From: Bolinopsis microptera
Lineage: Eukaryota; Ctenophora; Tentaculata; Lobata; Bolinopsidae
Reading direction: 5' to 3'
DNA length: 64,000 nt
Assembly: GCF_026151205.1 (NCBI RefSeq)
Contig: NC_087077.1
Location: 10,779,983-10,843,982 of the forward strand
Positions 10,591-23,905 of the stretch are shown piece by piece. A program made the translations under genes and the position numbers. The stretch's first letter is position 1. Every line of letters begins with the position of its first letter. The notes under the pieces were generated by a model that saw only the letters and a list, made by a program, of their open reading frames with translations, was not told the origin of the DNA and made no database searches.

Positions 10591-12654
10591 ACAAGCAAGC
10601 AGGGAGGCCTGCAGAGGTAGATTATCTGATATTAAGCACCCAAACAATCATACATTTATCCTAAACTATTGGAGCAAACGTCGTCTAAGCTCAGGATCAG
10701 ACGTCTGTCAGGGTTTGGAAGTTGCCCACTCATGCACAGTGCCTGCAGATTATACTAATCTTATCTATCGGCGCAGGAAATTTACATTCAATTTCATCAT
10801 CATTACACTCCTGAAATTCATTGTTCCTCATTCAGCATCCCATGCTGAACAAAGATCCCTCAGTGTTATTTGACCAACATTTATTACAATTTACTGCCCT
10901 CGGTTAAAACGTGTAAATGTTAAAAACCAGTTTACACAGAAACTTATTACATTAATTATGCGCAGTTTTGAGAGGTTTATACTGTAACTGGTTGTTTGTT
11001 TTCTTGGTAACATATTTCATAAGCTCCTTTATATCCTAGTTAGAGTTTAGACTTAGTGTAGGCCTTGTAATACGTCTGCTAAGCACATGTCATGCCACTT
11101 GACGGCCCTTAAAGTATTGTTTAAAACATAATTTACTATCATTACAACTGGAAACTGAAGCCCTAGAGTTTAATATGGGATATAACTTGGTGCAGTTACG
11201 CAGCCTTGCTAATAATTGCACAGTAAGTAATTCGAAAAGTAAATAGTGGCCTGACCTTTGAAGTTTGGACGACCCTGTATTAGTTCCCACAATCCTATAG
11301 TCTAATGATTGCTAATAATAACTGGTATCAAGTTATCCCAATAACCCCGATTGTACCTGGACCTTGCTTCCGGGACACCGATAAACTAGTGTTATAACTA
11401 GTGTTCTACAATATACAGGGAAGGGTATATTGTATACTTTGTAACCTTACTTGTTATACATTAATTGTAGCCATTAATGATTGTCATAGTGATAGAGGAC
11501 TGTTTTCTGTTTAGCTGTACGTTTCTAGTTCTGTAGACTTCCAGAACTTTCTACAAGCGCTCTTCAGCCAGTATATTGGATAAGTGTTTATTTAATTGGT
11601 TAATCAGATCCGATAATCTCTTCTTCAGATCTTGCGTCCGCGTCCAATGATACATGTTAAGGCTGAATCATCACACAAACATTTGCTCAGTATTTGGTCA
11701 CGCTTTAATATTAGTAATATTCGTTTACAAATGACTAAATGAGGACTTTTTATTTTAGATTAGCTACCGTAGCTCCGTCGAGGAAGAAACTAGTTGGACT
11801 TGTCTATCACTATAAGTTGGTGAGCTACATTTATGGCCAACCTAAACTACGAATAATTAACCATATAATTACTTTTTTATAACACGTTATTTGCACACTC
11901 ACAGCGTCAGGAAATATAAGCATCTTATTAAGAAACTGCTACGAATATCTGGTTAATAAACGAACAGCTGTTTGTGTAAATTCCGCTGTTTTCAATGCGG
12001 CTAGACGGACATTGAGTTGACGAAAGCACAAATTCCGTCTTTATGATCACTAAATGTCCTAAATCTTATAGTACACTTTCCTGTACTCTAACCTGCTAAC
12101 GTAGATACTACGTTCTTACGTTAGTAGTCCACGGTATTTTCACGCTTCGATTAACAGATCATATTATCTTTATTAGTCCTAGATATTAGATAGACTGATT
12201 CCTTTCGTAAACACTTTTACTCTGTATCATTTTGGTAATTGGTTATATTACTGGTTATGGTTATCTTCTATGAAATAGAGGTGTACACATGCATAGCCGG
12301 CATGTCCGAGATTATTCAAAAACAATGGTACGCAAATCTACAATTACGTACAAAATTCTTTGCTAAATTACTTAAATATTTTACAGGATTCTCGAGTCTC
12401 GACAGGTCTTCGTTCCCATTAAAAATAGAGCTATTTCGTCAAAGGCAGGCAGCATATAATGCATCGAACAATGCGGCGATTTTCATAAAATACTCTATAG
12501 TTTAATAAAATTAGTGTAGTTGTGCTTGGTAAAACAATAAATTAGTTGATTTCAAACCAATTTCAGGTCCAGATAAGAGCACAACCATTATTATAATACC
12601 CCCGTTACTCTTCCTCATTACGTTTATTTTCAACTCTAATGAAGCCTGTTCAGG
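10591..12654. other. noncoding, no gene seen
   Basis: No supported gene. A perfect 10-bp hairpin occurs at 11407-11434 (TACAATATAC, 8-nt loop, GTATATTGTA). An open frame at 12302-12505 has an ATG and no database-recognisable motif, and is not called. Confidence 0.4.
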
Positions 12655-12850
12655 TCTGGTGGTACCTAGCGTACAAAAGCTATTTCAGGTCTTGTGGTAG
12701 CGTACAAAAGCTATTTCAGGTCTGGTGGAAGCGTGTTTTGTATTTTAGACACTGTTATAGACTCCCACTGGTCACGGTCCTTAGTTTTACTCCTTTATAA
12801 ATATTGTGGTCTTAGCTTTATTTCTTTATAAATATTGTGATCTTGAGTTT
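12655..12850. repeat. short tandem repeats
   Basis: Three degenerate copies of a roughly 38-bp unit containing TTCAGGTCTGGTGG and GCGTACAAAAGC (12652-12735), followed by two copies of a unit containing TTTATAAATATTGTG (12785-12850). Confidence 0.6.
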
Positions 12851-15800
12851 GATTCCTTTGTTCGCTGCTGAACTGTACTATTTCTCTCGTAATACGCACT
12901 GTTATCAGCCTCTATCTTATTTTATCAGCCGTTTTTTTAAAACTACAGTTTATTAGATAAGAACCATAATATGGCCATATTGTGAAGGTGCTGCTAATCT
13001 TCAAGCGATTTCCAGGACCCCCAGCTAGATATAAAGCTGCTGTAAATGTACGTCAGTATTTTCAGTCGCTCTTCACACTCATTTCTCGACTCCCAGCCAG
13101 TTTTAGGCCTGCTGGCGGAAGTTTTAGGTCTGGCAGACTAGTGACCTGAACGAAGAGAAATATCCTTCCTCTCCCGTTTGCGTTCCTTCCGGCTAATTAT
13201 ATCTCTGACTAAACCACACGGGACTTTTCAACTTGTTCAATTGTCAACTGTTAGAGTGTACAAGTCTAAGTTTATAATAACTCTTTTATTATACGCTATT
13301 ATGTTGTGGACTTTTGAGTCTACTGATAGAAGAAATTATAATTGACATTGAACAAATTTATTATTTCTTTTGTTTGTTTGCACTTTTGTCCTCTACCGGC
13401 TACCCTACCCGAAATTCTCCCGTACTGTGGAGAACCTTTAGATAATATATACTAGATAACTCGGTTATGAGCTCGAGTTCGTAGGAGACAATCGGTCGTA
13501 AGTTGGGAAGTTCGGTAGAATCCTTAAAACTTGATAAGTTCAAACCGTGAGAACCGTGCAAGGTAAATTTGTGGATGCAGTGGCTGTTGCAGCCTTAGCT
13601 CAGCTAGGCTGCAGCTGCATAGTGCATATAATTATACAGTGCACATAGTCCGACACCATTCCTCCTGTTAGCTTCAATAGACTGCTTTAACTTTGAAGAA
13701 ATAGACATCGGCTGACATAATTTGCAGAATTTGCAGTACAGATTTTAAAATCAGACAAATTATACGTTTTATTTTTTAAATCTCAGCGTATGTCAATTAA
13801 TATTTTACTCCCAGCTTGATTTTTGGCATAAAACTAACTGCATAACGAGCCAATTATAGCCCGACACCTCCTGTCCAGTCTCTCCACTTTTTATATTTTG
13901 AGGTTACTTTAAAAAGTGGTAGCATCGTCACGACTCCAGTTAAACATCAGCCGATATAGTGTCCTCCGAGACACCATTAGTATTTACCAGGGGCACGTGC
14001 TGTTGTTGCGATTAAGTCTGTTACTATAGTTACCCTGTAATAGTTGTGGAGAGAGACAGTGTGAAAATATGGTGTTAACACCACGTACGGGATCTAGGTG
14101 GGAGCTAGGTGGGCTGGAGTTATAACTTGGCGTCTATCTTACTGGGATCGCGCCAAGAAGAATTGTACCCCTCCCCATCCTCCTCATCCTCCTCCCTAGT
14201 CGTCCATGTAAATATAGATCATGATAAAGATCTCGCTATGTCCGTTACTAATCTAAATGTAGGTACTCTTTCCTAATCGAACTGTGGGTTGGACAAATAC
14301 TGTTCTTTTCATTCGTTTCATTTCAAATACTTCGTTGCGATGTACTGCTACACATAACAGGATGATTTAACAATATCTTTTAGATACAGGAAAACAGTAA
14401 ACACTATCGTTGTATAATTGTACTTTTTAGTCGTTACAAAACATTTCGTAGAGAAAATTGAGCAGTATTGAGCATTGTGCTTACTATCTGAACTCAAAAT
14501 AGAATGAAATGATAACAAAATTATGTCTTAACTATATATTGCAGAGTGTTGAGACGATCATATTCACAGTTTAGAGACTAGGTTCGGTGACTATTTTATT
14601 TATAAACATCTGTTTTCGGTCACAATTTGCTTAGTAGCAGCTCTGTATTAAGTTTCTGTACTAAAGGTACTAATAGGTATTTATATTGTATGGTTTAGCG
14701 GTTTACGTTTCAAAATTCGTGATCTTTTTGTATTTCTACACTGAGTAATATCTGTTGTATTTTATCGATTTAATAGTACTTATATTGATAAGTCATAGAT
14801 TGGACCACTATCATAGCACGCCTCGCTAAAATCTGGATGCTGAAATCTCTACAATAGCATCTTATAGTGCGGCACCAGCTCGTCTGGTGGGAGGAGTTGT
14901 ACTTCTATTACTTACCTTATTAAAATATTGAGATTTAAAGGTCGTGGTAACAGGAGAGGTATTATTACATATTATTATATCATATGATTATAATTAACAG
15001 ACTACAGAGAGTCCTAACAGCTACAAGAGGTCTATGATACTATTACTAGAGGTCTGTGGTGATTGTTGAAGTGGTACTGCAAGGTTCAATGTCATTACTA
15101 ATTACCATACTTTAGTTAATGTTGATACCGGAATCTATTAGAGACGATCACGCACGGCGGCACGGAGCTAATTAATTATAGCTGATTAATAACTAATAGT
15201 AATAGAGTAGTTAGAGCTTCAGTTTTGTGCAATCTCAGCAGTTCCGTCCACTGAAGTGCTGAATTTTTACAGATTATTAGCTTGGTTACTGCAACCAATA
15301 CAACTAGAACTTTTCTAATTGTTGGATAGAAAATGTCATTAATTAATCCGTGATTTCCGCCTCAAATAACCATTATCACTCCGCAGCCACTACCACTACA
15401 GTTACGTATCAGTTCCGATAACATCACCAGACTCAAGTCTCCACTGTATACGTCTTCTTACTCCCCACGTGACTGCACAAACATCAGTAATTGCTCACAG
15501 TCATCATATATTCGCATTTAAGATCCACGTTATGTATATAACTAATATCTTCGTCTGACACAGTGTCTTTATCTGAGTTGCTGCACGATTGTCTGCTTGC
15601 TAGTTCACATCAACTTCCAGCCATTATAACTTACAATCACTTCGCACCATCTTATTCAACAACCATGTTATTCGACACACCTGGTTTTTGCTTGTCATCT
15701 GTTCGGCCGTCTTGGAGATCTAGCAATCGACACAAGTAGGCCACATTCCTACTGTCCTCATTCCTACTGTCTTCACTGCTACTGTTTTGATAGTAACTCG

Positions 15801-16127
15801 TTGAATGTTGATGTGACATTTTTGGGGAGATTGGATAGAATTCTGCAGAAACCAGGTAATTAGATTTTACATGCAGCACTCGAATAATTAAACAACTCTC
15901 GGATTATGAATAATTAAAAATGTTCGTTCGTCCCCTCTACCGTAGCGACAGACTGCCACTCTTCACGCGAGATTGTGTTTTATTAAATTGCTTGATCATT
16001 TTTGCTTAGTACCATCGCGGTTGATTAGATGTTTTTCAACAAATTCGAGATATCAATAAACAGTTTCCGAATTGTTTTAAATTGAACCTCCACCGTAGCT
16101 TGATGTCGACCACATCGATAAAAAGCG
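12851..16127. other. noncoding, no gene seen
   Basis: Unique-looking AT-rich DNA with no ORF, RNA gene or repeat that I can support. It could be intron or intergenic DNA. Confidence 0.4.
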
Positions 16128-16172
16128 GTATAAATAGTGGTATAAATAGTGGTATAAATAGTGGTCAAAAGT
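16128..16172. repeat. tandem GGTATAAATAGT
   Basis: Three copies of a 13-bp unit. Each contains TATAAATA, a TATA-box-like string, but repeated and with no adjacent gene visible. Confidence 0.6.
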
Positions 16173-17010
16173 GGTAAAACCGTTGTTTGAATACTGGTAA
16201 AAAGGCTGAGTCGGAGATAGTGATACGTTAAGAGGTTGAGTCAGTGAGGTGTGCATTAGAAGCTAATTGCTACACCGAAGCCCCCTAACACAAACAATAT
16301 CGGTGGCGCGATCACCGCGTCATCCCTGCTTTATCTGAGATTATCTGCCCACTATCTTCTTCTTGCCGGTTCGTTAAGTTTACCATTAAGTTAACGGTTA
16401 ACCAACTCTGTTTTGACGAATGACTGCTGCGGTCTCCAGCGGCTGACTTGAGAACAATCACTATTAACAGAAATCATCTTATTTCAACCTGAGCTGGATT
16501 TCCATGTTTTATACTTTTAACTTGTGTTAAAAGATGGGAAAACAACTCGTATTTAAGTCGATCTCAGCAAACTCACTTAACTTGCCATGTGACTGGATTT
16601 TGTGTGTAAAAATACATGCTCCTGTATGCTGATTAGCTGAGAGCTGGCACGTGTCAGAGAAATTATTTGTGACCTTTATTTTAGTAATAACAAAGTCTGC
16701 TGTTAAGACTGGTCTAGAATCTCAGACCTGCATACAGCATATTATAATCGTATTCTGTTGATGATTGTTTTAGCTTTTAAGAAACAGATTAGGTATCAAT
16801 TTATCAGTGTCGTTTTATGTTCTCAGTCTCAAAATGGCAAACTTCATCTTCTTCAAATATGACAAATTCATTAATTGTAATCAGTCATCTCCTACGACGT
16901 ACAAAGCATATGAAGTTTTCCTTTTAAGTGCTTTACAAAGTGTTACAGAATCAAACGATTCGTCTTAATTTTCTATCAATTACAAAATCCACTTTATCAA
17001 ACAAATTCTT

Positions 17011-17451
17011 AAAAGTGGGGAGAATGCTCCCCTGTAGGAATTTTTGAGCACCGAAGGGCCCCGAAGGATACATCATGAGAAGTTCTAACTGAGAACTGAA
17101 CCCGCCAGCCATGACCCTGGCAGATCCCCCGCCCTAATGTATCGATAGCTGCTCACCTTCTCGCGAATCCAGCGTGTAACAGCGTGTAAAGGGCTGAAGT
17201 CTGAACAAGGAGAAGCATTTATATAAACCTCACTCCGTATTGGGTGCCCGCGACTTTCGAGAGCAATCTGCAGATTCCTCTCTACTCGCCACTGTATATC
17301 AGTACAAAAGTAACCTTTATATGGAAATGCTATGCAAAATATTTCCTTGTGTCAACGGAACTGTAATCCAATGACGGAATTTCTTCAGAAGTCAGTTTGA
17401 ATTACGACATGACCGACACAGAATTGCAATATTAACCAAGGGAACCATACT
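17011..17451 (+). repeat. unknown dispersed family GGGGAG-hairpin, copy A
   Basis: The 5' block AAAAGTGGGGAGAATGCTCC is a GGGGAG/CTCCCC 6-bp hairpin with an AATG loop (17017-17032), followed by CTGTAGGAATTTTTGAGCACCG. The 3' block (about 17297-17451) carries TTTATATG, GCAAAATATTTCCTTGTGT and a GTCAGTTTGAATTACGACATGACCG stretch. Both blocks recur at 19760-20112 and 23906-24322, while the 180-270 bp between them is unrelated in length and sequence. No coding frame. Class unknown. Confidence 0.65.
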
Positions 17452-18359
17452 TTCTCTTGTCTTACTTCACTTACTCGGTACTCGATATAATATATAAGGG
17501 CAATTTCATGAAACATGAACAAGGAGGGGAAAAAATAAATTTCAGTTATGAAACTAGCTTTGATTGGAGTCTGAAAGAGAAGATCATAAACTGTAAGACA
17601 CAAAAAACCGCTTATAAATATCTCACTTCGTTTCTGTGTTATCGCGTTTTCAAAATACCCATAAATTGTCATGTTGTACAGGCCAAAACTACTCTATAAT
17701 AAAAGCTGTTTACTAAAAAGAGATTGTTGTAATATTCATTAATTCTTGATCTGTAAAGGTGCATACCACTTCACTGAAGCTGTATGCAAAATTTGGGACT
17801 CAAAATTTAAGCAGATTCAGAGCAATTCTATTCTACTTTCTCCTGTTTTTAGTGTGAATTACTATACATAAAAAACAAAAAAGTTTTCTGCTGGCCACAT
17901 TTCATGTTATTTCTTGCTGAAATCTTGCTAAAACAAGCTAACTCTGATGTCAAGACATAATGTACTTGTTTATTTAGATCCATAGATATCAGATCATGTC
18001 AATACCAGCGTCAAGTAAGTTACATGTCAAGTAATTTACGTGTCAAGTAATTTACACATATGCTTTTTATTCAGTAATAGTAGTAAAACACAACAAGTAA
18101 CGATTGTCAAACAGAATAAAAGTTATTTAACAGTGATAATAGATTGGTTCTGGTCAGAATTTCATTAAAGAAATCTATAAAAATGGTTAAAAATGGTTTA
18201 AAATTGACTTTTCGAAAATAATACTTTACTTTACAGAAAATCCAGTGGCCTGCTTGAACACAAATTTTTGAGCTGGGAAACATTCGTACATTTACGCCCA
18301 CCTACCTACTATGTATAACTGGGCTAACTGTGGACCCAATCAGTGGATCAATCAACCAA
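17452..18359. other. noncoding, no gene seen
   Basis: Contains a three-copy TGTCAAGTAATTTAC tandem at about 18000-18060. Overlapping short frames on both strands have no recognisable product. Confidence 0.4.
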
Positions 18360-18939
18360 TTAAGGGGGCCGGGTGGTCTTCATCAAAATTCCCTCGAAAT
18401 TGACTTTATAGTTGTTTCTGATAGAAGGGAGTGATATCTATCAGATGCTTTTGGTCCCATGGAAAAATATTATTCCTAGCCGAAATTATTGTCGGTCAAA
18501 GGTCAGCACTTATGTGTAATTGTATTGCGCAAGCGATTTTCAATCACGTGTCCTGAAAATCGAGTCTAAAAATCTATCTTCTCCTACATTTTTTGAGCAA
18601 TCACCCTGAAACTTTCAGGATATGTTCTAGAGATAATTTAAAAGAGATGAGCCAGACAGAATTTTGAGATAGGCCTTTAAACATATTTTATTCGATTTTG
18701 AAAATCTTGGACCTCGTTTTTTGACGATTTTTTGAGGTCCAAGATTTTCAAAAATTGAAAATCGCTCGCGCAATACAATTACACATAAGCGCTGACATTA
18801 GACCGATCATAATTTCGTCTAGGAACAATATTTTTCCATGGGACCAAAAGCATCTGATAGATATCACTCCCCTCTATTAGAAACAACTATAAAGTCAATT
18901 TTGAGAAAATTTTGATGAAGGCCCCCCCGGCCCCCTTAA
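18360..18939. mobile_element. long-TIR MITE with TTAA duplication (piggyBac-like)
   Basis: TTAA flanks both ends (18360-18363, 18936-18939). Inside are inverted termini GGGGGCCGGG and CCCGGCCCCC (allowing extra Cs on the right). The arms continue as near-complementary sequence for about 180 bp, including GACTTTATAGTTGTTTCT, AGTGATATCTATCAGATGC and CCATGGAAAAATATT and their reverse complements. A second nested hairpin near 18693-18757 has the stem GATTTTGAAAATCTTGGACCTC. The 572-bp element has no transposase. TTAA is the piggyBac target, so that class is inferred. Confidence 0.75.
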
Positions 18940-19759
18940 TTGGCTTATGATAAACTGATATATCATTATTAATCATATATTACATAGTTCATACACTTAG
19001 CAAACGAATTAAAGACAAAGGGGCAGCTTTAAACAGTTAAAATCAAAGGATTGTGTAACAGTGTAAACTACTTGACACAAAAGAGTAACTTACTTTACAA
19101 GGAACAAAGGCTTCTACAGAACACAGCTATTAACCATTTACCAAAACAAACCCTTTCCAGTGCAGGCAAGACATTTGCCAGTGTGCATGAAAAATATTTA
19201 AATGTTTACTCTCACACCTGGGCACGAAATGAGATTTCAATACACGTTGGTCAGGAATGTCAATTTGTGCCCTGTAATTTACTTTACATTTTCAAACGTG
19301 CCTCACTCAAAAGCCATAGCAGTTGGAGTAAAAATCTTAATATAGCTGTGTGTGGAGTGCATAGGAGATGTTTCATGCAATTTATCATGATTCTGTTATG
19401 TTTGTGTAATGCTTGAGAGTCAGAATAAGGCCAAATTTTTGTGCAAAGTGTAATTTACTTTACGTGAAATCGCCCATAAATACTTATGCTCTTATGTAAT
19501 GTTATGTAATGCTTAGTCTTGTATGAGAGTATCGTCTGAAGTTGTCGTCCCCAGCGGTTCAGCAGTTTCATATTTTAGCTGATTGAAATCGAACTTACAA
19601 GATCGCATATAAGCTATATTTGTTTGATTTCTATATCTAACACAGCTAATAAGTTGGTAAAAGGTATCTTGGCAAAAGATTGACTTTGCCTAATATAATA
19701 AGGTATAAAATTTATATCCCGATGTTTTTTATCAACTCTTATCTAATAACAGTACTACT
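18940..19759. other. noncoding, no gene seen
   Basis: A 121-codon open frame (19051-19416) begins at TTG and shows no domain, so it is not called. A TTATGTAATG tandem is at about 19490-19512. Confidence 0.4.
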
Positions 19760-20112
19760 AAAAGGTGGGGAGAATACTCCCCTGTATGAATTTGAGCAAC
19801 GGCCGCCGGCTGGCCCCGTGTTCTTCCACTACACCTTATCACCTAATGTAGCGGGCTCGCAGTCTTTAACACAGTACAGATGCTAAATGGAGCTCTAGGG
19901 AATTCCCTGTAGTTCCACAGCTGTGTGGCGTTCAACGCAATTCCATCTAGTTGCCACAACGTACTGGTGCAAAAGTTACTCTTATATGGGGATTAAGTGC
20001 GAAATATTTCCTTGTGTTTTCAAGAACTGTTATTCAATTACTAAACTTCTCTGGTTTCAGTTTGAATAACAATATGACCGGCAGAGAAATTAGATATTAC
20101 CCATGGGAACCG
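19760..20112 (+). repeat. unknown dispersed family GGGGAG-hairpin, copy B
   Basis: Hairpin GGGGAG-AATA-CTCCCC at 19767-19782, then CTGTATGAATTTGAGCAACGG. The 3' block (about 19958-20112) aligns with copy A over about 150 bp, including GCGAAATATTTCCTTGTGTT and CAGTTTGAATAACAATATGACCG. It is the shortest member because its central segment is only about 170 bp. Confidence 0.65.
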
Positions 20113-21124
20113 AAATGTATCCTATCTTGCACCTTTACCACTTAATTAACGGTTAAGTTTAAGAAAAGTGCCTAAAATTGCCCCTTCCAGCTGCTCTGCA
20201 GTTCTTATTGTTTTCCATTTGATTATACTTGAGCCATTTGTTTGATTTCTATCAACAAGGTAATCTAAATAATTGCTGGAATAATAATTGGCATGAGGTT
20301 TGTTGGCACGTAGAAAGTGAGTGTTAAATCCTTTAAATGGTTTTAATAACTCTAATCAAATTACGATACTTCTGCGCAAGTCAGTTAAAATTACAACAGA
20401 GCACAGTCAATTATTGTAATCTGATATATGATTTATCTTGTATCTCCCTGCACGTAAACAATTCTCATTTTACGTTCTGTATCTTTTGTGTAGAATCAGA
20501 GAACGAAGCTCTGACCTATAAAATTTTTGATCAATTTATCATACCCTGATTGCTATGACTTGATCTACCTCAAATTGCTTAATTAAGCTATAGTGGGGCA
20601 TATATTGTTCGGCTTGATCTTGTTTCTGACATTTTCTATCGTATCTCTTACAATGTACACTAAGATATTGCTCAATTTGATCATATCCCCAACCTCGCTG
20701 ATCGTATCTCTCCAACAATTCGCACTACACTCCGGCTATAACCGGATAATGAACTATACTATGAACGTCTCAGCAACAAGGTCATTAGCTATCATTGTAT
20801 TGACACACAGTTCCTTGTATTATACAGTCAACAGTAGTTGTGCGTTGTTATAATACCAGATATTACAGTTGTTCCTTAGCTTGACTGAAGACTGTGTTCT
20901 GATACATTCATTAGGAGAATTAGACACATTTTTGCTCCCCGCTCGATATGCATTCTGTTGATTTTATTAAGTCTCATTCTTGTTGTTGAATGATGAAGTT
21001 TGCTATGACTCAGCTGACCTTCATCAAAAACAATTTGCACTTCATGATTGTTCCGTGTTACTTTATGGGCCTGCAGCCGTGCACTTGGCCTCTGAGCTAA
21101 ACCATGGTTTGACAATTGACATAG
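20113..21124. other. noncoding, no gene seen
   Basis: Several short open frames on both strands in 20337-21115, none with a recognisable motif or good start context. Confidence 0.4.
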
Positions 21125-21315
21125 TGTGTCAAACTAGCGTCTTGCATCCCAGTTATCATATAAGAGACTAGAGTCACGTTTAGTAGTTCAGTTAGTCGCG
21201 GAGTTCGGCTTCACAAATAAACTGTAATGAGGACTAGTATTGTTGCAGGCCTATCTCTTTGTGTTTCGTATTGTGTACTTGGAGTTAAATAAATAAAGAG
21301 AACGATTAAGACACA
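21125..21315 (+). mobile_element. possible solo LTR
   Basis: Begins TGTGTC and ends GACACA (perfect 6-bp terminal inversion with TG..CA ends). Inside are a TATA-like ATATAAGAGACTAGAG and two AATAAA signals (21216 and about 21285). No convincing 5-bp target duplication (CATAG against ATATG) and no internal retroelement, so this is tentative. A promoter plus 3' end of an ordinary gene could look similar. Confidence 0.25.
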
Positions 21316-22280
21316 ATATGCACGTTACAGTCTGCATTTAATGATTTGTTCCGTTCGAATTTAACCGTCCATTCATCTTTTAGTTCGTGGACCTTTGATC
21401 TAAACGATTCTTTATCAAAGCCATTTTGCTCAAATACAAAAGTTTCAATTAATTTCAATAGAGAAAGTTGTATCTACTTCTAGTAATTATATACCACGCT
21501 TGCTTAAGTCTATATTTGAACTATTGCTCGAAAGTTTGTCGTAAAAACTATTTGTCTTCAAGTTGGTGACCCGAAATATTGTTTATAATTTGCTGAAAAA
21601 GACTGAGTTTTGATGAGCCACTAAATCATATTACCCAGTGCTTTGCCTGCCCCTAGGTTAGCCACGTGGTTACTGGTTAGTACCCTAAGAGTAAAACTGA
21701 AAATCAGAAAGGCTTATCAAAAGAGTTTATTAGATGAAATGTAGTCAACTAAACTTGCAAGGAGTTTTCGAATGTACTAGAATCCATTTCAGGATTAAAC
21801 CACGTGTACGCGTGCTCACTAAATAACGGATTTAAAATGTTCCTGTTTGAAATTCAGCTGCAATAAGAATGACTTTCCAGACCTTTAAAATATGAATCTC
21901 GGTACTTAAGAGCCCTATCACCTTGTAGCCTAGTAGCCTAAAGTAGCTAGGAAACCCTAGATCTAGCCAGCCCAATTTAACTTATTCGTTGTATCGTTAG
22001 TATGATACCTAGTATCTAACTTTTATTAATTGTTAAGCAAGTATGAAGATAATGTGATACAATGTGATACGTGTCACTCCAAGTAACGGTAGCATAGTTA
22101 CCACACAAGCTGCAAACACAACAGAATGATAACGTGCAGCTTATTGCAACTGTTGTCGTCTTAACAACCCCCACTGCAGGATACCCTTATTTCCCAGGAT
22201 ATGCAGGAATGCCTATCAGGAATGCAGCTATCATAGTTAACGACCAATCACAAGCGGCCGTGCTCAGTATAACACTGTTT
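21316..22280. other. noncoding, no gene seen
   Basis: No supported feature apart from a few CACGTG motifs. Confidence 0.4.
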
Positions 22281-22352
22281 AAAATCTGTCATTTGGCCTG
22301 CTGTGCCTGACTGTAGCATTAGTCACGCACAGCAGGCAAAATAATGGATTTT
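22281..22352. ncRNA. miRNA-like 72-nt hairpin candidate
   Basis: Arms 22281-22312 and 22321-22352 pair over 32 positions. As RNA (read on +) there are 27 Watson-Crick pairs, 2 G-U wobbles and 3 single mismatches, with an 8-nt loop GTAGCATT. The core GCCTGCTGTGC/GCACAGCAGGC is perfect for 11 bp. Length, stem and loop fit an animal miRNA precursor, but a tiny inverted repeat is equally possible without expression data. I do not recognise the arm sequence as a known miRNA. Confidence 0.35.
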
Positions 22353-23905
22353 ATAACAATAAATAGTCGTGAACTCACAAAGGTCAGCTGTTTAGAGACA
22401 GTTTTTTGAGACCTCTAAAACGTGAATGAGGTAGTCTCCCTGAACCAGGGCTACAGTACGGGCAGGTTAGTGGGAAGTGCAGCTGTTAGCACCAGCCAGC
22501 TACTTTGCTCCCAGCTGGGCAGAGTGCTGAAAGTGGTGCTGAACACATGTTTACAGCCTGCCCAGTTACAGCAGGGTGCTGATGTTGCAAGGTTGACATT
22601 TACTGGGGTTTAAAAGTAGTGTCCCGCTTGGTGGGAAGCTTGGTAATTTGTTTTTTGTATCAAGTGAGAGTTCTTATTATGTGGGGCTATTCGAAGTTAG
22701 AAGTTTTTTTTTCTATCAGCCGTTATAAGTGCAGTGTTCAATGACGGTCAATTATGAATTTATGGTAAGTTTGTTATTGGTTGTTCTATTAAATATAACG
22801 TTTTAGTGGTTGAGTTTAATCATTAAAGGAATCATTTGAAAATCTGATCTTTTTAACCAAGTCTCATTGAGTCAGATACTAAGTATAATCTACTATACAT
22901 CTACTATACATATACTATACATCTACTGTAGAGACCATTTTGTTTTTGGAGCTGTTAGATGATTAGTTAATCTCTCACAATCCCAATTTTTATAATCTTT
23001 TGAAGAAGGACTGTGTCATAGGGCTAAGAGAGCAGATGATATGTCTTGAACTTGGCGTGCTCTTAGGTTAGACAAATGGGGATGATTCGTGCCCTAATGC
23101 TTAATATCACATCTAGAGGGTTACAAAAGGAGATGTTCACTTGATTCCACTGTAGTCTGTGAGATATCAATATTATTATGGACAGTGTGATTAAGCTTAC
23201 GTAGTACTACTATTTCCGATATCAATTTATACCCACGAGCTAATTACCAGCTAACACCGCAGGATTCATCAGTGATCGTTGATTAATGACTGCAGTAATG
23301 AATAAAGCGGTTTAGAGCTAGATCTAGACATATAACACCCCCGCAAGTATTAACATGTCCCATTAAACATTGCAACCAACTTCAATCTACCAAATAAGTT
23401 TTCAATAAATATGATTAAAGTTGTGGCGGCGGATCCAGCGAATGAGAAGTTCGCGGAGAGGTCACGTGACATTAATAAAGTTGTCGTGAAACAGTAATTA
23501 CAAACATGTTCACAGTGTGGTGGCAGTGAGAGTTTTTGCTCTCTTACTCTCCATGCTCGGTGGATGATTTGTCGCAGATCGCAGCAAGCTGTTTACAATG
23601 TGTCATCATGTCCTGGGAAGCTCGGCTCTTAGTGGTTTACTCACTGATTACTTATCCCTGTGCCATTCTGCTGATTCAGTCTTCAGATACAGTATAATAA
23701 CGATTTGCAGTGGATGTCATCTTTTAAAGTTATTTGTCATGTCCACTTTTCTTAAAGCAAAATAGTAATATTCAACGTTCGTCCGTCCCGGAGCAGAGTC
23801 TAAACCCTAGTTCTGCTTGTGAGTTTGAACCCGTTTCTGAGGTTGATATCAGAAACCAGATTTTGATTTCTATATTTTCATGAGCACTAATATCTTGTTA
23901 AAACT
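22353..23905. other. noncoding, no gene seen
   Basis: Contains a short TACTATACATC tandem (about 22890-22930). An open frame at 22431-22613 begins at GTG with no ATG and is not called. Confidence 0.4.

Noticed and set aside
19051-19416. 121-codon open frame
   Set aside because: Starts at TTG, has no ATG near the start, no domain and no flanking splice or promoter signals.
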